Assembly (NCBI RefSeq): GCF_012913485.1
Contig: NZ_CP051774.1
Span: 868,001 to 932,000 of the forward strand
Reading direction: 5' to 3'
DNA: 64,000 bases
From: Luteolibacter luteus
Lineage (GTDB): Bacteria; Verrucomicrobiota; Verrucomicrobiia; Verrucomicrobiales; Akkermansiaceae
The position numbers and the translations under genes were made by a program. Positions 41,994-54,000 of the stretch are shown here, piece by piece. Under the pieces are notes generated by a model. It was not told the DNA's origin, searched no databases, and was given only the letters and a program-made list of their open reading frames with translations. Numbering within the stretch: position 1 is the first letter of the stretch; each line of letters starts with the position of its first letter.

Positions 41994-44384
41994 TCACTCT
42001 TCTTCAACCCGGACAAATACCTTCTGCGCAACCGGCAGGGACACGGAGATGCTGTTCGTGCCGCTGGCATGACCCGCGATCCCGCTCTGGAGGACGTTCG
42101 ACCAGTCGACCAAGTCGGTCGAGGTGGTAACGCGATAGGTCCGTGCGGTGCTGGAGCTCCAGTTCAAGGTGGCGGAAGGCGTGGCACCTCCTGTCACCGT
42201 GTAGGACGTGAGAACTGGCGGTGCCACCGGCACGCCTTCCACGAGCTTCCAACGGGTGACGTCGTGCGCTTCGAAGAAGCCGCCCGTGCGCGCCGTGAAG
42301 CCGGCGTATCCGAGACCTTCCTCATTCACGGCAAAGGCGTCCGCGAGATTGACCTCCAGGTTGGCAATCACCAGCACGCCTTCGAAATAGACGTCCAGAT
42401 CGCCAGGCACGTAGGTAATGCGGACCTTGTAGGGAGCCACATTGCCATCCGTGCGGGTGAGGTCTTTGGCTTCAGGTGTGCCACCAAGGGTGATCTCAGG
42501 GAAGTCCGCGAGATTCACCGATTGCAACAGGCTCTGCCCATCGCGCACCTCGATCGTCGCCGCACTCGGCTCGGCTTCGTTCTGGTGAGTATCAAAGGTG
42601 ATATTCAGCGCATTGGCAGGCAGGCCGTTTTCCTGAGTATCCGGCGGGAAGGCCTGTGTCCGCAGCGGGTCGTTGTGAATGACAAAGGCGATACCATCGG
42701 CACCCGCGTTGTTCGTGGTCGTGAGGGTTACAAGATGCAGGTCGAAGTTCGTCTCGAAGCCCTCCGAGAAATCCAGCCGCTTCCGGAACCAGGCAGCACC
42801 GGTGACGCTCCCCTCATCCGGGGTGATCCGGAGACGCTTGAAGTCTCCCGGGGCCGGACGATTCGCGAAGTCATTGAGGATCTCCGATTGGCCAAGCAGG
42901 GCAATTTCGTCGCCCGCCGCATCGAAGTTGGCGTAATCGATCTCATCGATGGCAGGGTCAATCACGTCCACCTCCACCGAGGATGTGGCCACCAGCGCAC
43001 CCGCCGATGTGACGGTGAGCGTGTAGGTCGTATCCGCCGTGGGCGAGACATCCATCGAGCCGGAAGCAGCAACGCTATTTCCGTTGAGGGTCACCGTGAC
43101 ACCACCGCCGGATCGCCATACCAGCGTCATCGGCTCCCCGGAGATCACCTTTGTTTCGCCGCTCATCGTGGCGAAGGGAATCAAGGAAGCACCCGGGAGA
43201 GGCACGTCCGGGATGTAGGTTTTGCGCGCCAAGGTGATCGGAGCATCGAAGGCCGTGAGGTTATCGATCATCGTCCAATTCTCCAGGTCGTCGCTCCCTT
43301 CAAGGATCCAGCGCACTGGATCGCGAGCCTCGGCGTCATTGGCGGTTGCGAAGCCGTAGGAGTCGAAGGTGGTGGGTTCCGTAAATTCGAGAACGACCGC
43401 TCCCTTGCTAAAATCGAGCCACTTCGTATCGAGGTTATTGTCGATCAGCTTGTCCGGACCTTCGGCCCCCGGGCTGTTCCCGCCTTCCTCGTTGGAAGCT
43501 GCAAAGACCGGCAAGACCGTGGCTCCGTTTTTCAGGAAGAGTTCTGCCAACTGGATACTGTTGGCATTCTGGTCGTCGCGCAACTTGACCGGGGTGAAGC
43601 GCACATACTGGTAGGTGGCCGAGCCCCCTGCCACGGTCCGCACCGTGGTAGTCACTGTCGGAGCTCCGAAGGAATTGGTGGCGGTCAGCGTCAGCGGGGT
43701 ATCGGTGTTGTTCGCCAGCGTGAGGACCTGTGATCCCGTACCGGCCACAGTACCATAACCACTAAGGGTCACGGTATCGGCAAGAAGGGTCGTCCAATTC
43801 GCAGTAACGTTTGTCGATCCGTTGATGGCCACGAACTTGCTCGTGCTGAACGCAGTGATCTGGGGTGCGATCGATTCCGGAATGATCCAGCCGACCTCGT
43901 AGGTTTTCCGCACCGTGGTGATGGCCTGGTCTGCGCGCACATCCAGAGGGATCCAGTTGGTTCCATCGTCGCTGCCGTAGAAGAGCCAGCTCACCGGATC
44001 GCGCTCGGGTGCGTCATTCGCCGTGGCGAAGTTATATCCGTCGACGGTGACGGCGCTTCCGAAGTCGAAGACTAGCTCCTCCTTGTTGAAGTCGAGCCAT
44101 TTGGTCTCGACGCTGCCATCCTTTACGTTCGCAGGAGGCTCACCGCCCGGGCTGTTGCCGCCTGGATTGGTCACCGTGACGCTCGTCATGGGAAGGACGG
44201 TGGCTCCCAGCTTGAGCTGGAATTCCGCCAGCTGGATGCTGTTGGCAGCCCCTCTCAACTTGGTCTGCTCGAACTTGAAGTAGCGGTGTGTCTTTTCGGC
44301 TGCTTCCAGCGAAGTAGCTGTGGCAGCCGTGAGGATGAGGGCAAACGCCCCCCTCCCCCACAGGGGTATATTTTGGGTTTTCAT
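41994..44384 (-). CDS. Secreted adhesin-like protein: two discoidin-like domains, Ig-like linkers, legume-lectin-like domain
   Basis: A 796-residue exported protein (signal peptide ending SLEAAEK). Two discoidin-like (F5/8-type) repeats occur near 33-165 and 250-395; both contain NSIQLAE, GNSPG, TKWLDF and FATANDA. Ig-like beta segments follow each. A legume-lectin-like domain (about 500-720) has GADGIAFVIHNDP and LNITFDTHQNEAE. A fibronectin-like C-terminus (TLNWSSSTARTYRVTTSTDLVDW) completes it. The plan suggests binding of surface or environmental glycans. No sortase or PEP-CTERM signal is seen. A short P-loop-like motif was looked for and not found. Confidence 0.8.
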   Translation of the reverse strand: MKTQNIPLWGRGAFALILTAATATSLEAAEKTHRYFKFEQTKLRGAANSIQLAEFQLKLGATVLPMTSVTVTNPGGNSPGGEPPANVKDGSVETKWLDFNKEELVFDFGSAVTVDGYNFATANDAPERDPVSWLFYGSDDGTNWIPLDVRADQAITTVRKTYEVGWIIPESIAPQITAFSTSKFVAINGSTNVTANWTTLLADTVTLSGYGTVAGTGSQVLTLANNTDTPLTLTATNSFGAPTVTTTVRTVAGGSATYQYVRFTPVKLRDDQNANSIQLAELFLKNGATVLPVFAASNEEGGNSPGAEGPDKLIDNNLDTKWLDFSKGAVVLEFTEPTTFDSYGFATANDAEARDPVRWILEGSDDLENWTMIDNLTAFDAPITLARKTYIPDVPLPGASLIPFATMSGETKVISGEPMTLVWRSGGGVTVTLNGNSVAASGSMDVSPTADTTYTLTVTSAGALVATSSVEVDVIDPAIDEIDYANFDAAGDEIALLGQSEILNDFANRPAPGDFKRLRITPDEGSVTGAAWFRKRLDFSEGFETNFDLHLVTLTTTNNAGADGIAFVIHNDPLRTQAFPPDTQENGLPANALNITFDTHQNEAEPSAATIEVRDGQSLLQSVNLADFPEITLGGTPEAKDLTRTDGNVAPYKVRITYVPGDLDVYFEGVLVIANLEVNLADAFAVNEEGLGYAGFTARTGGFFEAHDVTRWKLVEGVPVAPPVLTSYTVTGGATPSATLNWSSSTARTYRVTTSTDLVDWSNVLQSGIAGHASGTNSISVSLPVAQKVFVRVEEE

Positions 44385-44499
44385 GGGTTTGAAAAACGGG
44401 ACTTGGGCTTTCCCGCCACCTCCAAACGCCTACCCCAAGGCTAATGGTTTAGTCTTAGTTGAAATATTTTTCAAGTCGGCCCGCAAAAGCATGGATGGT

Positions 44500-45399
44500 T
44501 CACCCCGCCAGCATCCCGGAATGCATCAGGTGCTCTTCCAAGCGGTCGAAGTTTTCCTCGTTCTTCTCGGCAATAAGATCCGCCATCTTTGCCGACTGCT
44601 CCTCGGATTCAAACCTCATCCGCCAGGTCAGCCGGGTTCCTCCTGCTTCATCCTGATAAATCATCGTCATCCGAAAGCCATGCACGGGATCGATGTGCTT
44701 GAAGACAATGCGCTCCTCCGGGACCACTGCGATGAAGTCCTTCTCATTCGGATAGCAGGTCCCGTTCGGTCCATGCATGGTGAAGCGCCATCGTCCCCCG
44801 GACTTCGGTTCGAAGACATCAAAGGTATTCCGAAATCCCTTAGGCCCCCACCAGCTGACGAGTTGCTGGGGATTCCTGAAAGCCTCGAACAAGACCGCCC
44901 GAGGTGCTGGAAACACCCGCGAGGTGACAATCTCCCGGAGATCCCGGAGCAAGGCCTCCAGCCGCACGAAGCTAAGGGACCAGCCTGCCTCCATCCCTGC
45001 GAGAAGACGCGCTGCAGCGGAGGTCTTCTCGATCACGTGCACACGCAGGGATAGGGAGGTCCTGCTGCCATGAGCGGTGCATTCCACCGTCGTCCGCAAC
45101 TTGAGCATCGCTCTGCCCGTGTCATCCAGAGCGGCGCTGGTAAACACCAGCCTTCCCGGGACCTCGATTTCCTCAACCGCACCGGTCATCGGATAGACGA
45201 CGCCATCCGGCGCGCGCAGATCGATCCGGATTCCACCTCCCGGCCTAGCTTCGAATTCGCAGACGGAGGTTTTGAAGTCCTCTGGTCCCCACCAGCGGGC
45301 AAGAAGCGAGGCGTCGGTCCAAGCATCGAAAACTTGGTCAGCAGGAAAAGGAAACTCACGATCAAGGGAACAGGCAACGGGGGTGGAATCAGGCGTCAT
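44500..45399 (-). CDS. Tandem SRPBCC (AHSA1-like) protein
   Basis: A 299-residue protein made of two AHSA1-type SRPBCC ligand-binding domains. The first opens DREFPFPADQVFDAWTDASLLARWWGPEDF and the second TSRVFPAPRAVLFEAFRNPQQLVSWWGPKGF. Both keep the WWGP motif, about 150 residues apart, so the gene is an internal duplication or fusion. Such domains bind small hydrophobic ligands; often an ArsR-type regulator is adjacent, but none is here. Start ATG 45397-45399. Confidence 0.85.
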   Translation of the reverse strand: MTPDSTPVACSLDREFPFPADQVFDAWTDASLLARWWGPEDFKTSVCEFEARPGGGIRIDLRAPDGVVYPMTGAVEEIEVPGRLVFTSAALDDTGRAMLKLRTTVECTAHGSRTSLSLRVHVIEKTSAAARLLAGMEAGWSLSFVRLEALLRDLREIVTSRVFPAPRAVLFEAFRNPQQLVSWWGPKGFRNTFDVFEPKSGGRWRFTMHGPNGTCYPNEKDFIAVVPEERIVFKHIDPVHGFRMTMIYQDEAGGTRLTWRMRFESEEQSAKMADLIAEKNEENFDRLEEHLMHSGMLAG

Positions 45400-45513
45400 T
45401 GCAGGGCGTTTGTTACAGTCTAATTAAAATGTTTGTTTTACGGGCATTTTGGCAGTGCTGCCCAAAAACCCGACGAACCAAGCACCGGAGAGAGGACATG
45501 CAACCGGCGATGA

Positions 45514-47841
<2,328 letters not shown>

Positions 47842-47860
47842 GTTCCGATTATCTCACGGA

Positions 47861-47898
47861 AATCCCGGCAGCGCTGGTCGTTGCCGGGATTTTTTTTG
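47861..47898 (+). terminator. Rho-independent terminator of icd
   Basis: Nine-base stem ATCCCGGCA (47862-47870) / TGCCGGGAT (47882-47890), an 11-base loop and a run of eight or more T. It starts 20 bases past the icd stop. Confidence 0.93.
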
Positions 47899-47907
47899 CA
47901 TCCAGTA

Positions 47908-49218
47908 TCACCCTCCCTTCTTCGGCTGATACGCCACCTTCCCTGCGGGCAGCCCTCTCTTCAAAATCTCCTCCGCCTTCCGGATCTGGGTATCGATGCC
48001 CTTCCGCAAATCTTCCGGATCATAAGGCGTCACTTCATTCGGTGGCACTCCGATTCCCTCGATCCCCTTCCCTCCGTTGAAGCGTCCCTTGTTGCTTGCC
48101 ACGGCGTAGTAGACCTTGAACATGCCGCTTGGAACTTCCAGACGGTCCTTCGATGACGACATGCCTGCCGTCGGCGTGTCCCCGATCATCCACGCACGTC
48201 CATCCTCCTTGAATTGCCCGGCCACCGTCTCTCCGGCCGACCTCACCCCGGCATCCACGATGACGACCATCGGTCCCGCATAGGGATTGGGCCCGGCACT
48301 CTGGTATTGCCGCCACTTCTCCCCACCCGGCACGAAACGCCCGAAGACCGCGTCGTGATCGCAGCCACCGCCGCCATTCGCGCGGCAATCCAAGATCAAG
48401 CCGGGCGCGTCGCCAATCTCCTTAAGCATGACATCCAGCTGCTCCGGGAGTTCCCCCGGCACGTCCCGGAGCTGTATGTAGGCCATTCCGCCTTCCGTCT
48501 TCCCATACATCTGCCGCCCGATCGTCTTCACGTTCTTCGGGGGAAACACCGGACCGATTGGCACAAAATTCGGTCCGCCGCGGCGCACGATTTTCACGGT
48601 CTCCCGCTTCTTGCCATCCAGCAGTTGGAATTCGATTTCCTCTCCTTCCCAATCCGCCAGCCCGGTATGGCAGGCATAGTACATGGCCGCGTGGTCAGTG
48701 CCATAGCCCCGCTCGTCGCAGAGGCGATCACTAGCGGCCTTCAAGTATTCCATGGCCGGCTTCCCATCGATCTTCACCACTTCCATCCCGGCCTTCACGC
48801 CCGCTGCCTCGGCATCGCCAAAGGCCGTGCGAACATACACCTTCTCTCCGATGATCACGAGATGCACCCGGGGGCCAGTGAAGCGCCGGCCTTTCGACTC
48901 ATCCGGATACTTTACCGTGGGATCGACCAAGCCGGCATGGCCGTCCTTCAGGCGCGCTACGAGCCGATTACAGAGCTTCAGGTGATCCTCGTCTGACTTC
49001 ACCTTCTTCACCGCCGCCTTGAACTCGGCACTCACCTTCTTCCAATCGATATGCTTCGTCTGGAAGAAGTGCCCTGCTTTCTTCGGCAATTCCGCGAGCA
49101 TGAAGTCCACATCCTTCGCGTAGACGTCTGATTTATTCTCTGCCGCCAACGGAACGAGGCATGACAGCCAAGTCACAGCCGCCATTATGAAACCGAAACC
49201 GGGAAGCTTGGTTCTCAT
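47908..49218 (-). CDS. S41-family (C-terminal processing) peptidase
   Basis: A 436-residue exported serine protease. Signal peptide MRTKLPGFGFIMAAVTWLSCLVPLAAE. A helical N-terminal domain, then a PDZ-like region (RVHLVIIGEKVYVRTAFGDAEAAGVKAGMEVVKIDGKP, about 115-155), then the S41 core with GGMAYIQLRDV, GLILDCRANGGGG and the catalytic serine in VDAGVRSAGETVAGQFK. A lysine, expected about 25 residues later, is likely in MSSSKDRLEV. Start ATG 49216-49218 puts the signal peptide first. Substrate unknown. Confidence 0.88.
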   Translation of the reverse strand: MRTKLPGFGFIMAAVTWLSCLVPLAAENKSDVYAKDVDFMLAELPKKAGHFFQTKHIDWKKVSAEFKAAVKKVKSDEDHLKLCNRLVARLKDGHAGLVDPTVKYPDESKGRRFTGPRVHLVIIGEKVYVRTAFGDAEAAGVKAGMEVVKIDGKPAMEYLKAASDRLCDERGYGTDHAAMYYACHTGLADWEGEEIEFQLLDGKKRETVKIVRRGGPNFVPIGPVFPPKNVKTIGRQMYGKTEGGMAYIQLRDVPGELPEQLDVMLKEIGDAPGLILDCRANGGGGCDHDAVFGRFVPGGEKWRQYQSAGPNPYAGPMVVIVDAGVRSAGETVAGQFKEDGRAWMIGDTPTAGMSSSKDRLEVPSGMFKVYYAVASNKGRFNGGKGIEGIGVPPNEVTPYDPEDLRKGIDTQIRKAEEILKRGLPAGKVAYQPKKGG

Positions 49219-49311
49219 GCTATGCAATTGAGCCGGTCCCGTGAAATAGACCAGAAGATACTTGGACATCCACCGCTTGACTCACCCTCCGCTCCGCACT
49301 TCGCTCTGCCC

Positions 49312-49740
49312 ATGAACATCGCCCTGATCTCCGCAACGTGGCATGCCGATCTTCTCGCCATCGCCGCCGGTTCCTGCAAGGAAGCCATCGGCAGCACCGC
49401 GACCACCACGGACTTCACCGTCCCCGGTGCGTTGGAGATTCCCCTGCTCGCCCAAACCTTGGCGAAGACCGGCAAATACGACGCGGTGATCGCGATCGGC
49501 CTGATCGTCGATGGTGGGATCTACCGCCACGAGTTTGTCGCAGATGCCGTGATCTCCGGGATGATGCGCGTGCAACTGGACACCGGGGTGCCAGTCTTTT
49601 CCTGCGTGCTCACGCCGCAGCATTTCGATGAAAGCGAGGAGCGCCTTTCCTTCTTCCGGGATCACCTTGCCATCAAAGGCCGCGAGGTCGGCAATGCCTG
49701 CCTGAAGATGCTCGATGTCCTCGCAAAGGCGAAGGCCTGA
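49312..49740 (+). CDS. ribH: 6,7-dimethyl-8-ribityllumazine synthase, RibH2-like
   Basis: Condenses 5-amino-6-ribitylaminouracil with dihydroxybutanone phosphate in riboflavin synthesis. The 142-residue protein has FTVPGALEIPLLAQ, the phosphate/substrate loop and GGIYRHEFVADAVISGMMRVQLDTGVPVFSCVLTPQ. The VDGGIYRHEFVA form and DTGVPVFS resemble the RibH2 (decameric) type of Brucella and rhizobia rather than the 60-mer type. Start ATG 49312; an upstream in-frame ATG is in the wrong context. No other rib genes are near. Confidence 0.88.
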   Translation: MNIALISATWHADLLAIAAGSCKEAIGSTATTTDFTVPGALEIPLLAQTLAKTGKYDAVIAIGLIVDGGIYRHEFVADAVISGMMRVQLDTGVPVFSCVLTPQHFDESEERLSFFRDHLAIKGREVGNACLKMLDVLAKAKA

Positions 49741-49746
49741 GGAGTT

Positions 49747-51051
49747 TCAGACTTCCTCCAGCTTTGAAGTCGCATCGCCAAAGGCCGCGAGCTTAAGCCC
49801 CATCTTGTCCATGATGGAGAGGTGCAAGCGGCACATCTGGCGCTGGGAATCCTTCAGGTAATCCAGCACCCTCCCGCCATGGATACTGCCGCCACCACCG
49901 CCGAGCATTACAATGGGTAGCTGGCTGGCATCGTGATTTCCATTCAACATGGAGGAGCAGAATAGGATCATCGAATTGTCCAAGGCGGTCCGTTCGCCTT
50001 CCTGGATCGCATCCAGCTTCCGCGCCACGTAGGCGAGTTGATCGGTGAAGAATTGATTCACCTTCAGCCAATCGTCTGTGTCCGTGTGTGAAAGCAAGTG
50101 GTGGATCATGTAGTCCACCCCGAGATTCGGGAAGCGCAGCGCGGAGTGGTCGTTGTTCAGCTTTAGCGTGCAGATGCGGGTGGTGTCCGTCTGGAAGGCG
50201 AGCACGAGGATATCGCACATCAGCCGCATGTGCTCGGCGATGTCCTGAGGGATGCCATCCGGAGGACGCGGGATATTCGGTGCAGACAAGGTCGGCCGCC
50301 ATCCTTGCAGTTCATTGCGCTTCCCCGCGTTCTCGATGCGGCGCTCCACTTCGCGAACCGAGTCCAGATACTCGTCCAGCTTCTGGCGGTCCCGTCCGCT
50401 GATTTCCCGACGCACGTCTTTCGCGTCCTCCATCACGGCATCCAGCACGCTGCGGTCTCCGCGGCTTCCGGTGTCCTTGAAGAGGTGATCGAAGGCCAAG
50501 GCCGGATACACCTCGAGCGGTGTCGGCGTCGTCGGCGAGCTCCACGAGATGTGGGAGCTGTAGAGCATCGAGTAATTCTTGTGGACGGAGGGGTTCGACT
50601 TCTCGCAACCCAGCACCAGGCTCGGCACCTTGGTCTCGCGTCCGTAATGCTGCGCGAGCAATTGGTCCACGCTGGTAGAGGACCGGATCTCGCCGCCCGA
50701 TGCCAGAGGAGCACCGGATAGCAAGTTTCCCGTCTGCGAGCTATGGATGTTTCCCTTCAGAGCCTCCGCATTGTAGAGGCCGCGAATGAAGAGCATTCTC
50801 TCGCGGAAATCATGCACCGGCTCCAACACCTTGCCGAGTTCCATCGATTTACCCTCGCCCTTCGCCCACCATTCGCGGGAGTGGAAGCCATTTCCGGCAA
50901 AGAGAACGGCCAGACGCAAGGGAGCCTCGCTACCCGGCTCGCGGCCTTTCGGCTCATCGCCCCAGACCGTCATGGATTCCATCCATGGCAGGGCCATCGT
51001 GACTCCAGCTCCACGGAGGAAACTACGGCGGTTCAGTCGATGCGGAGTCAT
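49747..51051 (-). CDS. DUF1552-family Tat-exported protein
   Basis: A 434-residue protein with a Tat signal NRRSFLRGAGVTMALPWME, followed by a DUF1552 domain: RLAVLFAGNGFHSREWWAKGEG, RMLFIRGLYN, SVDQLLAQHYG and FQTDTTRICTLKLNNDHS. DUF1552 proteins are nearly always encoded next to DUF1592/1585/1587 cytochromes in planctomycetes and verrucomicrobia, as here (6 bases apart). The function is unknown; a sulfatase-like or redox partner role is speculative. Start ATG 51049-51051. Confidence 0.9.
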   Translation of the reverse strand: MTPHRLNRRSFLRGAGVTMALPWMESMTVWGDEPKGREPGSEAPLRLAVLFAGNGFHSREWWAKGEGKSMELGKVLEPVHDFRERMLFIRGLYNAEALKGNIHSSQTGNLLSGAPLASGGEIRSSTSVDQLLAQHYGRETKVPSLVLGCEKSNPSVHKNYSMLYSSHISWSSPTTPTPLEVYPALAFDHLFKDTGSRGDRSVLDAVMEDAKDVRREISGRDRQKLDEYLDSVREVERRIENAGKRNELQGWRPTLSAPNIPRPPDGIPQDIAEHMRLMCDILVLAFQTDTTRICTLKLNNDHSALRFPNLGVDYMIHHLLSHTDTDDWLKVNQFFTDQLAYVARKLDAIQEGERTALDNSMILFCSSMLNGNHDASQLPIVMLGGGGGSIHGGRVLDYLKDSQRQMCRLHLSIMDKMGLKLAAFGDATSKLEEV

Positions 51052-51057
51052 GGTTAT

Positions 51058-54000
51058 TCAGCGGTTCAGGGTTTGCTGCGGATGTTCCTTTCCGCGGATC
51101 TCACGGAATTGCGGGCTGCGCACGATCATCCGGATCACCACGCCCACCCGATGATCGTTTTTGGAAAGCTCTTCCTGCATGGCATCGAGCAGCGGTGCAT
51201 CACTCAACAACACACCACGGCCCAACGCATAGCCTAGCAGCTTCCGGCAGAACTGGCGCGTGAAATCGCTCCGCCTGTCCCCGGCGAGGTAGGCTCTCAG
51301 GCCATCGATGCCCGCGAACTCCGTGCCGTTGGCCAAGCGGGATTTTGCATTCACCGGCAAGCCCGTGGCGTCCAACTCGCGCCGCCGTCCGATCGCGTCG
51401 TAGTTCTCCAAGGCGAAGCCGAAGGGATCGATTCGCACGTGGCAGCGCGCGCAGGCCGGGTCCTTGCTGTGCATCTCCGTCAGCTCCCGCTCGCTGAGAT
51501 TTGCGGGCGGCTGTTCCGGCAAGACCGGAACATCCTTCGGTGGAGATGGCAGGTGCTCACCCAGCAAGGTCTCGCAGACCCAGGTGCCGCGGAGGATGGG
51601 ACTGGTGCGCGAGGCGCCGCTCTGCTTCGCCAGCGTCGCGCCAAAACCGAGCACACCGCCGCGCCCGAGCTTCCTCACGTCATCAACCCTCTGCCACTCC
51701 GGTCCGCTCACGCCTTGGATGCCATAATATTTTGCAAGCGCTTCGTTCACGAAGGTGTGGTCGGCTTCCAAGAGATCGAGCACCGACCCATCCCGCTGGA
51801 AGAGATCGGTGAAGAAGCGGATTGGCTCTTCGTTCAGGGCCTGCCGGATCCCTGTGAATTCGGGGAACACCGTTTCGCTTTTCTCGTCCAATTGATCGAG
51901 TCCGCGCGTGTGCAGCCACTGTGCACCGAACTCTGTCGACAAGCGGCGCACTCGGGAGTCGCGGCTCATCCGCTGCGCTTGGGCTGCCAGAACCTCCGGA
52001 TCCATTAAGCGTCCATCCTTCGCCAGAGACAGCAATTCAGCATCCGGGGCAGTGCTCCACAGGAAGTAGCTGAGGCGCGATGCCATCTCATAGCTGCTCA
52101 CCGGCGAGGCCTTCGATCCCTCGCCCTGTTTCTCAACCTTATACAGGAACGCCGGGGCAGTGAGGATGCGCGCGAGCAAGAGCCGGATCGTTTCATCGTG
52201 GTCGATCTCATCTGACCTCAGCTTTTGATAGAGTCCCCGCAAGCTTTCCTCCTCCGCGGGCGTGAGAGGCCGACGCCAGGCTTTCCGGGCCACGTCGATG
52301 GTCGACTGGAGGTGGACCGGCTCCGCCTTCACCTGCTCTTCGCGGAAGCGCTTGGCACCATCCATGATCGGCTGGCGCATCGGCTCGAAGCCACTGGGAT
52401 CACCGCCCTGCGTCACATACTGCCAAAGTTGCTCAAAGGCATCAACCAGTTTGAGCGGGGCCAAGCTTACGACCTGCAATTCATTCCAGAGGCGGTCCAG
52501 CTCCTCAACCTCGGCCTCATCCAGCATCAGCCGGCGCAACTGATCATCTTCACGATAGAAGAGCTGCAGCGTGACCACTTGATCCACAGGCACGATCTTC
52601 GAGTAGCACAGCGCGGCGGGAAAGATCTCGCGGAATTCATCGAGCCCCTCGACGACACGCGGACGATCCGCTCCGCTCTCATGAATCAAGATCGGCTGCA
52701 AGGAAGCGGGAGAAGCGTCCATTCGGGCAAGGCGTGCATCGACCTGCACCGTGCCGCCGAGTCCGCGCAACGGATGAACCCTTGCCTTCGCCACGAACTC
52801 CGCGCCTTTCGCAAGCTGAGCGGGAATCCTGAACTCAAGTTCGGATGGTGCTTTCGCCCCGATGTCTCCCGCGGCGGAATGAAGATCTTCCGCTTCTGCC
52901 GCAAGCCAACCGAGGGGTCCGCGCCAATCGCGTGCCCTTTCCCGGAATGCACGGTCCGCGACATTCTCCACCGCGACCTCGCTCACCAGAAGTTCCTTCA
53001 CGGCTTGTGCTGCAGAGTTCAACACCTCATCGCCCTCTCCCGCGAGCAAGGCATCACGCCATTTCGCGAAAATGGATCCAGAAGCGAAAATCTCGATCTT
53101 CTTCCCGACAGAAGCATTCGCACAGAAGTGCCAGACATCGGCATTCCCAGCGAGATCGGGCAAGGGATTGCCCTTGTGCAAGCGATCCACCACTTCCTTC
53201 GCCAGATCCCAGCTGCTGCCACCGCCGACGATGCTCAGGTCGACTCGCGTCGTATCGCAGATGTGCTGTCCATCGCGCGGATCGATGGAGAGCTTCACGA
53301 GATCTCCTTCCGCGACTTCACACTCGCTACTCTCGAAGGCCTGGTTGCCACCGTTATCCATCAAGTCCGCTGCAATGCCCGTCACACCATTGCGCTGGAT
53401 CAACTCCACGCGCCATGCCACGCCGTTTCCGCAATTTGCATCGGCATCCGCCACGCTTCCCTTGATGCGAATTTTTCCGGAAATGGGGCTGCGCCATGCG
53501 ACGTTGGCTTCAAGCGAGGGAGAAGGATGAACCAGAACCGATCGCGGTGGAACTGTCAGCGTGCTGAAGCGGGCCGTTTCGGCAGAACGGTTCACCGTGA
53601 TGCTCGGAGTCTCCGGCGAGCCCAAGGCTTGCACCGCCGGATTGCCTGCGACGTCGGTGATCTTGTCTTTGAAATGGCCGCTGATCGTCGGCGTTCCTTG
53701 TTCACCCAATCCCGCAAACTTCAGCCATCTCTCCAGCAGATCAGGATCCAAGCCTCGTGCTTCGGCAACTTGCCGTGCTTGCTTTCCATCCCGATGCACT
53801 TCGGTGAGAGCAGCGAGGTAGACATTTACACGATCAAGCTCTGATGCCATCCGACCTCCCACGGCCTTTGCCAATGGAACCGCATCGCGGAGTGCGACAT
53901 CGGACGAATCCGGCCTCGTGATGCGGGCATTCTCCCAAAGCACCTCGTCGCCCACATTGCCATCTCCGGCATCGGAGACACTCAGCTTGAGCACCACATC

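Noticed and set aside
42069..43733. A 554-codon open frame antisense to the lectin-like protein
   Set aside because: No motifs; the sense protein has a signal peptide and duplicated domains.
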